Shown: positions 7,062 to 13,070 of the stretch, one piece after another | Numbering within the stretch: position 1 is the first letter of the stretch | Layout: each line of letters starts with the position of its first letter | From: JAWOJF01 sp046481785 | GTDB taxonomy: Bacteria > Bacteroidota > Ignavibacteria > Ignavibacteriales > Ignavibacteriaceae | NCBI GenBank assembly: GCA_046481785.1 | Contig: JAWOJF010000348.1 | Span: 1-14,757 of the forward strand | Direction of reading: 5' to 3' | Length of the DNA stretch: 14,757 nucleotides | The notes under the pieces: generated by a model | Told to the model about the DNA's origin: nothing | The model's input: the letters and a program-made list of their open reading frames with translations, nothing else | Databases searched by the model: none | Translations under genes and position numbers: made by a program

Positions 7062-8372
7062 TTAAAACTCTTTAATCATTATCCAGTCTGTCCGGATAGC
7101 ATTGGTGCATTGAGCCAGTGCTTCCTTCACGCTCATTTTATTTTCTATAGCCTTTTTAAAGAAGTATGACATAATTTTTGAATACTTTGTGTATTCAATA
7201 TGAGCAGGACGGTGAACCCCTGCCTTCATATATTCTTTAAACTGTGCTGTTTCAGGATATTTTTTTGTATACACCGGGTTTTCATAGAAGCTGTTTGTTA
7301 CAGGGTAATAGCCGCTTTCTTTATAAAAAATTTCCTGGGATTCATCCTTAAGCAGGAATTTTATAAAATCAATGGCGTATTCTTTTTTGTTTGAGAATTT
7401 TGATACCATTAAATTCCAGCCTCCAAAAACCGAACTTGGAGTACCCGATTTAAAATGAGGGACGGGTGCTTTTCTTAGATGGCTTTCTTTTTCGGCATTG
7501 AAGGGGGATTCTTTAAAATCCTTGTCATAACTATTCCATCCTCTTATGAATACAGCATCATTATTAATAAAATATTCATAACTGGGTATTTCTGTAAACT
7601 CTGTTACTATACCCGGTGTGGTTTTATATTTGTTTACAAGGTCTACAAGCAGTTGAAGCGCCTGTTCAGCTTCGGGTGTATTCAGATTAAACCCTTCCTC
7701 CTCAAAATAATTTTTCCTGAGGCTGAGAAGCAGTTCCATATATGAACAAATCATTCCTTCATTATCTGCTGCCGGAAAAATAAAGAAAGGTTCCTCTTTA
7801 TTAAAATATTTCCGCAGTTCAATAAATTCATCCCAGGTTATATTGTTTTTTATTTTCTCAATAATTTCATCACTTTTTACAACATTTTTGATTAAGTCTT
7901 CCCTGTAATACATTATTCCCTGTACCATATCAAGCGGGGCAGCTACCATTTCTCCTTCGTAGTAACATGATTCAAGGGCAGCCCCTAATATTCTTTTCTT
8001 TTCTGCTTCTGAAAAATATTTATCAAGGGGTTCACACCATTTTGCAAAACGCTGTACCCAGACAAGGTCCACTGCAAAAAGATCAATAGCATCGCCCCTG
8101 CCGCGAAGCGAACGTGCAAGCATTTCTTTTCTTTCATTGGTGCTGAAGTCAAAATTCGGAAAGTCAATCGGAATAATTTTTACCTTACCTTCATTAAGGC
8201 TGTTGTATTTATCAATTAATACTTTATGGGCTGCTGTTATTTTATCTGCAAAATATAATTCTATTATCTCCTGCTTTTGAGACGGGTTAAGCAGGAAAAA
8301 TATTAGTATATAAGTAAGGGTAACAAATAAAAGCAGTAAAAATCCCCAATTTTGTCTTTTGTTTATTTTCAT
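7062..8372 (-). CDS. Membrane-anchored extracellular solute-binding protein, family 1 (sugar type), probable sensor subunit
   Basis: Periplasmic binding protein of 436 residues related to MalE- and trehalose/maltose-type family 1 proteins. A single N-terminal hydrophobic helix (~10-28) ends in 'LLNPSQKQ' with neither a lipobox Cys nor a clear cleavage site, so it is probably an uncleaved anchor in the inner membrane. Family hallmarks are 'DLFAVDLVWVQRFAKWCEPLDKYF', 'MVQGIMYYREDLI', 'FGGWNLMVSKFSNKKEYAIDFIKFL' and 'ESGYYPVTNSFYENP'. Such proteins normally feed ABC importers, but no permease or ATPase gene is adjacent. The next two genes are a histidine kinase and its regulator, 14 bases away. 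The simplest reading is a three-component sensor in which this protein captures an oligosaccharide and presents it to the kinase, comparable in logic to ChvE-VirA or TorT-TorS. The ligand is not known; manno-oligosaccharides are suggested by context. It is first in its operon and has its own sigma-54 promoter. Confidence 0.85.
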   Translation of the reverse strand: MKINKRQNWGFLLLLFVTLTYILIFFLLNPSQKQEIIELYFADKITAAHKVLIDKYNSLNEGKVKIIPIDFPNFDFSTNERKEMLARSLRGRGDAIDLFAVDLVWVQRFAKWCEPLDKYFSEAEKKRILGAALESCYYEGEMVAAPLDMVQGIMYYREDLIKNVVKSDEIIEKIKNNITWDEFIELRKYFNKEEPFFIFPAADNEGMICSYMELLLSLRKNYFEEEGFNLNTPEAEQALQLLVDLVNKYKTTPGIVTEFTEIPSYEYFINNDAVFIRGWNSYDKDFKESPFNAEKESHLRKAPVPHFKSGTPSSVFGGWNLMVSKFSNKKEYAIDFIKFLLKDESQEIFYKESGYYPVTNSFYENPVYTKKYPETAQFKEYMKAGVHRPAHIEYTKYSKIMSYFFKKAIENKMSVKEALAQCTNAIRTDWIMIKEF

Positions 8373-8419
8373 AACCAGCCAGTTTTTCTGAATGCTGAGT
8401 AAGTATTAATTTGAACTTC

Positions 8420-8435
8420 TGCAACGTCTATGCCA
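8420..8435 (-). promoter_or_regulatory. Sigma-54 promoter of the binding protein-kinase-regulator operon
   Basis: On the minus strand the sequence is TGGCATAGACGTTGCA. The sigma-54 consensus is TGGCAC-N5-TTGCW; this matches it at every core position but one, with the invariant GG (-25/-24) and GC (-13/-12) at exactly the right spacing. Counting from the GC puts the transcription start near 8409, giving a leader of about 37 bases before the ATG at 8372. A sigma-54 activator is encoded as the third gene of the same operon. Confidence 0.75.
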
Positions 8436-8477
8436 GAAATATGTGCTTTTTCAAATCTATTATGCAGGCATTTATCT

Positions 8478-8509
8478 TTTTGATAAAGCGGTTTTTGGCT
8501 TTATCAAAA
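8478..8509. promoter_or_regulatory. Perfect 12-bp inverted repeat, candidate enhancer for the sigma-54 activator
   Basis: TTTTGATAAAGC (8478-8489) and GCTTTATCAAAA (8498-8509) are exact reverse complements with an eight-base spacer, so the half-site centres are 20 bp apart, close to two helical turns. The repeat lies about 70-100 bp upstream of the predicted start at 8409, where upstream activating sequences of NtrC-class regulators usually sit. It is not followed by a T run in a useful place and no gene ends here, so a terminator is unlikely. Binding by the regulator is inferred. Confidence 0.55.
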
Positions 8510-8641
8510 TTATAAAAAGCCCTATTTATAACAAATGTCAATTTTTTTTGACGATAATTCCATTTTAAAGAGTCTATTACTGCTGAATATTAAAGAAAAA
8601 CAGTTTTAAAATTGAACTAAAAAATTATCATATAGATAAAG

Positions 8642-8660
8642 ATTTATTAGTGTAATAAAT
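8642..8660. repeat. AT-rich 8-bp palindrome, possible operator
   Basis: ATTTATTA (8642-8649) and TAATAAAT (8653-8660) are perfect arms around GTG. Immediately left is TTATC-ATATA-GATAA (8625-8639), which shares the GATAAAG core with the candidate enhancer. In DNA this AT-rich such palindromes arise easily by chance, so a binding role is only a possibility. Confidence 0.3.
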
Positions 8661-8798
8661 ATAATATATATGTGGTTATACTAATTTCTCTTTTATAAAT
8701 CATAGAATATGGAGGATTTTTCAAAAGATAATTAAAGTAAAGCCTTAAAGATTAACTCTGTAATATTTTTACTGGTTTTGTCCTACGAAACGGAATAG

Positions 8799-8814
8799 TG
8801 GCATAATTTCTGTC
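8799..8814 (+). promoter_or_regulatory. Weak sigma-54-like promoter of the GH5_7 mannanase gene
   Basis: TGGCATAATTTCTGTC has the -24 half of the sigma-54 promoter with correct spacing, but the -12 half reads CTGT instead of TTGC, so the invariant C is replaced by T. The start would be near 8825, 32 bases before the GTG codon. Its similarity to the element upstream of GH130 (TGGCATTATTTATGTG) is the main reason to list it. Confidence 0.35.
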
Positions 8815-8856
8815 AATCCTGTTAACTAATTAGGTAATAATAATTCCGGGGTTTCT

Positions 8857-10203
8857 GTGGTAATAAAGATATTCAGGTTAATAATATTGGTATATATCCT
8901 CACGGTCTTTACCGGATGCTCAACATTTTTTACAACAGAGTCTCCGCAGTATGTAAAAGTAAATGGACCGCAATTTATACTGGATGGAAAACCTTACTAT
9001 TATATGGGTACCAACCTGTGGTATGGATGTTATCTGGGCTCACCCGGGGAAACAGGAGACAGGGACAGGTTAATAAAAGAACTCGACTTTCTTAAAGCCA
9101 ACGGTATTACTAATCTGAGAATTTTAGCAGCCTCAGAAAAATCTGAGATAAAAAACTCGCTTAAACCCGCTATCCAGAATGCTCCGGGTGTTTATGATGA
9201 GGATTTGCTTGAGGGACTTGACTTTTTACTTAGTGAAATGGGTAAAAGAAATATGCATGCCGTAGTTTTCCTTAATAATTACTGGGAATGGTCAGGGGGT
9301 ATGTCACAGTATAATGCCTGGTTCGGTGATGGAACGGTGGTTGATCCTGAAGTTGAAGGCTGGGAGAGTTTTATGAAAGCTTCCGCCGCTTTCTATACCA
9401 ATGTAAAAGGCAATGAACATTTCAGGGAGTTCATTAAAAAAATATTGACAAGGAAGAATAAATTTAACTCTCTTTATTACTATGAAGATCCTGCTGTAAT
9501 GGCATGGCAGCTTGCAAATGAACCGCGCCCGGGTAGTGCTGAAGATGTTGAATATTATTATAACTGGATAGATTCTACCGCAATGTTTATCCGCTCTATC
9601 GATCCTAATCATCTTATATCTACAGGTAACGAAGGAACATGGGGAAGCCTTGATTCAGAAGAATTTTATATTACTTCACACAGCAGCAAGTATATCGATT
9701 ATCTCACTTTTCATCTTTGGCCGAAAAACTGGGGCTGGTTTGATGCAAACAAAATTGAGGAAACATACCCGGTTACTGAAACAAATGCAGCCGGTTATCT
9801 TTATAACCATTTTGAGCTTGCACGTAAGCTTAATAAACCTTTAGTGCTGGAGGAGTTCGGTATACCGAGGGATTCTGAATATTATCATATAACATCACCT
9901 GTAACTGCAAGGGATAAATATTTTGAAAAGATATTTGGAATAATATATGACAGCGCTGCTGCGGGTGCTCCTGTTGCCGGGTGTAACTTCTGGGCATGGG
10001 GCGGATTCGGCAGGGCAAAACATGATGATTATAAATGGCGTAAAGGTGATCCTTTCCTCGGTGATCCGCCGCAGGAACCGCAGGGACTTAATTCAGTGTT
10101 TGATACCGACATTTCAACACTGCAGATTATAAGAACATATGCATATAAAATGATGAGTCTGTGTGAAACTAAATCAACTGCTTATAACAAATTAGCTAAG
10201 TAA
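8857..10203 (+). CDS. GH5 subfamily 7-type beta-mannanase lipoprotein
   Basis: Endo-1,4-beta-mannanase of 448 residues, predicted to cut beta-mannan or glucomannan backbones. The GTG start gives a lipoprotein signal with lipobox 'VFTGC' (Cys21), so the enzyme should be anchored to a membrane, probably the outer one. The single catalytic domain has the GH5_7 pattern in order: 'GTNLWYGCYLG', 'GDRDRLIKELDFLKANGITNLRI', 'NNYWEWSGGMSQY', 'MAWQLANEPRPG' (acid/base Glu222), 'LISTGNEG', 'TFHLWPKNWGW', 'PLVLEEFGIPRD' (nucleophile Glu333), 'GCNFWAWGG' and 'GDPPQEPQGLNSVFDTD'. All catalytic landmarks are intact and the length is normal. It is the first of three rightward mannan genes, with 81 bases before the GH26 gene. 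A weak sigma-54-like element precedes it. No ATG lies in frame before the lipobox; GGGG five bases before the GTG may serve as a poor ribosome site. Confidence 0.92.
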   Translation: MVIKIFRLIILVYILTVFTGCSTFFTTESPQYVKVNGPQFILDGKPYYYMGTNLWYGCYLGSPGETGDRDRLIKELDFLKANGITNLRILAASEKSEIKNSLKPAIQNAPGVYDEDLLEGLDFLLSEMGKRNMHAVVFLNNYWEWSGGMSQYNAWFGDGTVVDPEVEGWESFMKASAAFYTNVKGNEHFREFIKKILTRKNKFNSLYYYEDPAVMAWQLANEPRPGSAEDVEYYYNWIDSTAMFIRSIDPNHLISTGNEGTWGSLDSEEFYITSHSSKYIDYLTFHLWPKNWGWFDANKIEETYPVTETNAAGYLYNHFELARKLNKPLVLEEFGIPRDSEYYHITSPVTARDKYFEKIFGIIYDSAAAGAPVAGCNFWAWGGFGRAKHDDYKWRKGDPFLGDPPQEPQGLNSVFDTDISTLQIIRTYAYKMMSLCETKSTAYNKLAK

Positions 10204-10210
10204 ATGTAAT

Positions 10211-10232
10211 AAGGGCAAAACTTTTTGCCGTT
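10211..10232. terminator. Short hairpin after the GH5_7 gene, weak terminator or RNA-end structure
   Basis: GGCAAAA (10214-10220) and TTTTGCC (10223-10229) are exact complements, extended by AA/TT beyond one G-G mismatch. It starts about ten bases after the stop codon. The tight loop and the short T run after it make a strong terminator unlikely, so read-through to the GH26 gene is plausible. TTTG (10224-10227) and TATCTTTC (10249-10256), 21 bases apart, could instead form a separate promoter for GH26. Confidence 0.35.
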
Positions 10233-10284
10233 TATAAAAGCAAACAAATATCTTTCATCAATAAATTTTTTTTGAGTTCCTAAT

Positions 10285-11499
10285 ATGAAAAAACTGTTCC
10301 TCTTTTTTTCCCTTCTTGCCGGTTTTATCCTTTCCGGCTGTTCTGCTTCGTATAACAGCGTACAATACCAAAAAGACCTAGGGATAAAGTTATCAGATTC
10401 GCTGGCAACAAAAGAAACTGTAAACTTATATGCCAATCTTAAAAAGCTTTCTGAGCGGAATATTATTTTTGGCCACCAGCATTCTACAGCATACGGAGTT
10501 GGATGGCGCTCAAAACAAAATTTTTCAGATGTTAAGGATGTATCAGATTATTTTCCCGGACTTTACGGATGGGATTTTGAGATTCTTACTCCTCCAAATG
10601 AAGTAGGAGAAGACTGGATGCGAAAATTAATTATTGAAGCATATGAACGGGGCGGTGTCAATACGTTCTGCTGGCATTATAATAATCCTGTAACAGGCAG
10701 ATCATTCTATGATACTACAATAGCGGTAAAGCACATTTTACCCGGCGGAAAATACCATAATAATTATATTAATGCATTAAATATTATTGCTGTCTATGCG
10801 CAGCATCTGAAGGGGGAAGACGGCGAACTTATTCCAATTATTTTCCGCCCTTTCCATGAGTTTGACGGAAGCTGGTTCTGGTGGGGAAAAAACTTTTGTA
10901 CAAAAGAAGAATTTATAGCTCTCTGGCAGTTTACTGTTACCTACCTGAGAGATGTTAAAGGTGTGAGAAATTTTATTTATGCGTTTTCACCTGACAGGAT
11001 GTTTTATAATGAAGAGCAGTTCCTTGATAGATACCCCGGTGATGAGTATGCAGACATTCTCGGGATGGATAACTACTCCGATTTTACAGGGGGGGACGGC
11101 ATAGAATGGGTTACTAAAAAACTTAAGATTGTTTCCAGGCTTGCTAAGAAAAAAAATAAAATTGCTGCTTTTACTGAAACCGGGCTTGAGGGTATACCCG
11201 ATGCAACATGGTGGACAAACAGGCTTCTTAAATCCTTTAGTGATGATAGTATTAAAATTGCTTATATGATGGTCTGGAGAAATGCAAATGAAACGCATCA
11301 CTATGCTCCGCACAGAAATAATGTAAGCGCAGGCAACTTTGTACATTTCAGCAGGCAGCCGCATATATTATTTGAAGATCATCTTCCTGATCTTTACAGT
11401 ACTTCAATTTCCGACGAAACATTAAACAATATTTATTCGGGAAGAAATCTTGACCTTCTCCGGTTCCTGTTAAATTATAGATTATCTTATTCGTTTTAA
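10285..11499 (+). CDS. GH26 beta-mannanase lipoprotein
   Basis: Glycoside hydrolase family 26 enzyme of 404 residues, predicted endo- or exo-acting beta-1,4-mannanase. The signal peptide ends in lipobox 'LSGC' (Cys19), so it should be a membrane-anchored lipoprotein. The (beta/alpha)8 domain spans ~45-370. Family marks are 'IIFGHQHSTAYGVGW', 'GWDFE', 'CWHYNNPVTG', 'IIFRPFHEFDGSWFWWG' (acid/base Glu192), 'FIYAFSPD', 'DILGMDNY', 'AAFTETGLEG' (nucleophile Glu298) and 'AYMMVWRNA'. All catalytic residues are present. It follows the GH5_7 lipoprotein gene by 81 bases, probably in the same transcript or under a similar signal. Two mannanases of different families at the same surface often split the work on crystalline, galactosylated or mixed mannans; which does what here cannot be read from sequence. 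No carbohydrate-binding module is attached. Confidence 0.93.
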   Translation: MKKLFLFFSLLAGFILSGCSASYNSVQYQKDLGIKLSDSLATKETVNLYANLKKLSERNIIFGHQHSTAYGVGWRSKQNFSDVKDVSDYFPGLYGWDFEILTPPNEVGEDWMRKLIIEAYERGGVNTFCWHYNNPVTGRSFYDTTIAVKHILPGGKYHNNYINALNIIAVYAQHLKGEDGELIPIIFRPFHEFDGSWFWWGKNFCTKEEFIALWQFTVTYLRDVKGVRNFIYAFSPDRMFYNEEQFLDRYPGDEYADILGMDNYSDFTGGDGIEWVTKKLKIVSRLAKKKNKIAAFTETGLEGIPDATWWTNRLLKSFSDDSIKIAYMMVWRNANETHHYAPHRNNVSAGNFVHFSRQPHILFEDHLPDLYSTSISDETLNNIYSGRNLDLLRFLLNYRLSYSF

Positions 11500-11588
11500 A
11501 TATTCCACTCCTCTTTATTTTCTTCATAAAACATTATTATTATGATAATGATAAGATTAAAATTCAAACGAATTTATCCTGTATTTCC

Positions 11589-11614
11589 TGCCAGTCTCTG
11601 GCATTATTTATGTG
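11589..11614 (+). promoter_or_regulatory. Weak sigma-54-like element with overlapping inverted repeat upstream of GH130
   Basis: TGGCATTATTTATGTG (11599-11614) keeps the -24 half and the spacing of a sigma-54 promoter, but the -12 half is ATGT, not TTGC. It is nearly identical to the element at 8799. The start would be near 11625, 23 bases before the ATG at 11648. TGCCAG (11589-11594) and CTGGCA (11598-11603) form a perfect inverted repeat overlapping the -24 box, which could be a protein site that competes with polymerase. Confidence 0.35.
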
Positions 11615-11647
11615 TTCTTCATTATTTATCCTAAGCGAAAGGGAGAA

Positions 11648-12832
11648 ATGGTTCGGAAAGAATTTGATTTGAAGGTAAAACAGCTCTTTGATGAACACAA
11701 TAAACTAATTGCCCGTAAGAATGAAAAAATAGAAAAAAGCAACGGTGTATTTAACCGTTATAAGTATCCCGTTGTAACGGCAGAACATACACCGGTTTTC
11801 TGGAGATATGATCTGGATTATAATACCAATCCTTATTTAATGGAAAGAATTGGTATTAACTGTGCTTTTAATGCCGGGGGTATTGAACATGATGGAAAAA
11901 TTTTATTGGGTGTAAGAACAGAAGGAGCAGACAGGAAATCATTTTTTGCAATTGCTGAATCACCGAACGGTGTGGATAATTTCAGGTTTTGGGATTACCC
12001 CGTTACTATGCCTGAATCTGATAAACCAGATACAAATGTTTATGACCTCAGGTTTACGAAACATGAGGATGGCTGGATATATGGTGTTTTCTGTGCTGAA
12101 AGAAAAGATCCCGATGCTCCTGCAGGTGATACTTCATCAGCAGTTGCACAAGCAGGCATTGCAAGAACAAAAGATTTTATAAATTGGGAAAGGCTTCCCG
12201 ATCTGAAAACAGTTTCGCCGCAGCAGAGAAACGTAGTTTTGCATCCTGAATTTGTAAACGGGAAGTATGCTTTCTATACACGTCCGCAGGATGGTTTTAT
12301 TGATGCAGGCTCAGGGGGAGGAATTGGATGGGGATTATCTGAAACAATTGAAAATGCCAAGATAGATAAAGAAACAATTATTGATGACCGTGTTTATCAT
12401 ACAATAAAAGAAGCAAAAAACGGCATGGGTCCGGCTCCGATAAAAACAGAAAAAGGCTGGCTGCAGCTTGCACATGGAGTAAGAAATACTGCAGCAGGTT
12501 TACGCTATGTATTATATATGTTTATGACTGATCTTAAAGAGCCAAATAAAGTTATTGCCAAGCCGGGGGGATATTTTCTTGCTCCGGAAGGTGAAGAAAG
12601 AACAGGTGATGTCTCCAATGTAGTATTCAGCAACGGCTGGGTTAAAAAAGATAACGGCGATGTATTTATATATTACGGTTCATCTGATACAAGAATGCAT
12701 GTTGCGGTTTCTTCTGTTGATAAACTTGTTGATTATGTTTTAAATACTCCGCCGGATCCCTTAACAAGTGCCGCCTGTGTTGAACAAAGAAAAAAAATGA
12801 TTGAGAAAAATTTAAAGCTTATAAAAAATTAG
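11648..12832 (+). CDS. GH130 4-O-beta-D-mannosyl-D-glucose phosphorylase
   Basis: Cytoplasmic glycoside phosphorylase of 394 residues. It should split 4-O-beta-mannosyl-glucose with phosphate to mannose 1-phosphate and glucose (EC 2.4.1.281). No signal peptide is seen, which fits an intracellular step. Family GH130, most like subfamily 1, shown by 'WRYDLDYNTNPYLMERIGINCAFNAGG', 'LLGVRTEGADRKSFFAIAESPNG', 'DTNVYDLRFTKHEDGWIYGVFCAERKDP', 'QQRNVVLHPEF', 'YTRPQDGF' and 'GPAPIKTEKGWL'. Asp133 in 'VYDLR' corresponds to the proton-donor Asp of GH130. The ATG at 11648 was chosen over the in-frame GTG at 11612: it has a purine-rich AAAGGGAG just upstream, and the longer start would add an unrelated hydrophobic tail. 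The usual partner, cellobiose 2-epimerase, which makes mannosyl-glucose from mannobiose, is absent from the window, though glucomannan could yield the substrate directly. A mannobiose or manno-oligosaccharide phosphorylase of subfamily 2 is the main alternative. Confidence 0.88.
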   Translation: MVRKEFDLKVKQLFDEHNKLIARKNEKIEKSNGVFNRYKYPVVTAEHTPVFWRYDLDYNTNPYLMERIGINCAFNAGGIEHDGKILLGVRTEGADRKSFFAIAESPNGVDNFRFWDYPVTMPESDKPDTNVYDLRFTKHEDGWIYGVFCAERKDPDAPAGDTSSAVAQAGIARTKDFINWERLPDLKTVSPQQRNVVLHPEFVNGKYAFYTRPQDGFIDAGSGGGIGWGLSETIENAKIDKETIIDDRVYHTIKEAKNGMGPAPIKTEKGWLQLAHGVRNTAAGLRYVLYMFMTDLKEPNKVIAKPGGYFLAPEGEERTGDVSNVVFSNGWVKKDNGDVFIYYGSSDTRMHVAVSSVDKLVDYVLNTPPDPLTSAACVEQRKKMIEKNLKLIKN

Positions 12833-12851
12833 TTCATTTCAGTTCTCCGTT

Positions 12852-12888
12852 ATGCCATGTATGGGAGCCTCCTGCATGGCATTTTTTA
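12852..12888 (+). terminator. Intrinsic terminator after the GH130 gene
   Basis: ATGCCATG (12852-12859) pairs perfectly with CATGGCAT (12875-12882), followed at once by a T run to 12887. The inner loop holds additional GG/CC pairing potential. It ends the mannan gene cluster and separates it from the FapA-like gene. TGGCAT occurs in its right arm but is not followed by a -12 box. Confidence 0.8.
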
Positions 12889-13070
12889 ATTAATGAGGGA
12901 GTCCCAAAGTAAATCACACCGCCTTTCCCCTATTATTGCTTAAAATTAAAGAAATATACCATCCTTTCGATAATAAGACAGGTGAATGTTCTTAAAACAG
13001 CACTGTATGACGAGGGAACATTAGGTGGAAAGTATTTATTAACTAAAGGGACTTAAATAAGGAGTTTTTT
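12889..13070 (+). other. Intergenic region before the FapA-like gene, with ribosome binding site
   Basis: AAGGAG (13059-13064) lies six bases before the ATG at 13071 and is the best ribosome site in the window. Upstream, AATGTTC (12985-12991) and GAACATT (13016-13022) form inverted arms 24 bases apart. No promoter is recognised with confidence. No gene is seen. Confidence 0.5.

Larger units (their letters stand above)
8373..8856. promoter_or_regulatory. Divergent control region between sensor operon and mannanase gene
   Basis: This 484-base AT-rich gap holds no gene. It contains a strong sigma-54 promoter facing left (8420-8435), a perfect 12-bp inverted repeat (8478-8509), a smaller GTCAA/TTGAC hairpin (8537-8552), TTATC/GATAA arms (8625-8639), an 8-bp palindrome ATTTATTA/TAATAAAT (8642-8660), and a weaker rightward sigma-54-like element (8799-8814). 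GATAAAG occurs at 8482-8488 and 8635-8641, and its complement at 8499-8505. The layout fits two-way control by the sigma-54 activator encoded in the leftward operon. Confidence 0.65.

Noticed and set aside
7062..8372. Importer component of an ABC transporter
   Set aside because: No permease or ATPase gene is adjacent, there is no lipobox or clear cleavage site, and the operon partners are a kinase and a regulator. A transport role with permeases elsewhere cannot be excluded.
9304..9612. Minus-strand open frame of 102 codons inside the GH5_7 gene, and similar shadow frames elsewhere
   Set aside because: It lies entirely within a gene with intact catalytic motifs and has no recognisable domain or ribosome site.
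10213..10229. GGGCAAAACTTTTTGCC as a sigma-54 promoter for GH26
   Set aside because: The GG to GC spacing is one base too long, which sigma-54 promoters do not tolerate. The sequence is better explained as a short hairpin after the GH5_7 gene.
11612..11647. GTG start giving a 406-residue GH130
   Set aside because: The added residues are hydrophobic, not family-like, and would overlap the proposed promoter. The ATG at 11648 has a purine-rich site just upstream.
12877..12890. TGGCAT followed by T-rich DNA as a sigma-54 promoter for the FapA-like gene
   Set aside because: It is the right arm of the GH130 terminator, lacks any -12 TTGC-like box at proper spacing and is 180 bases from the start codon.
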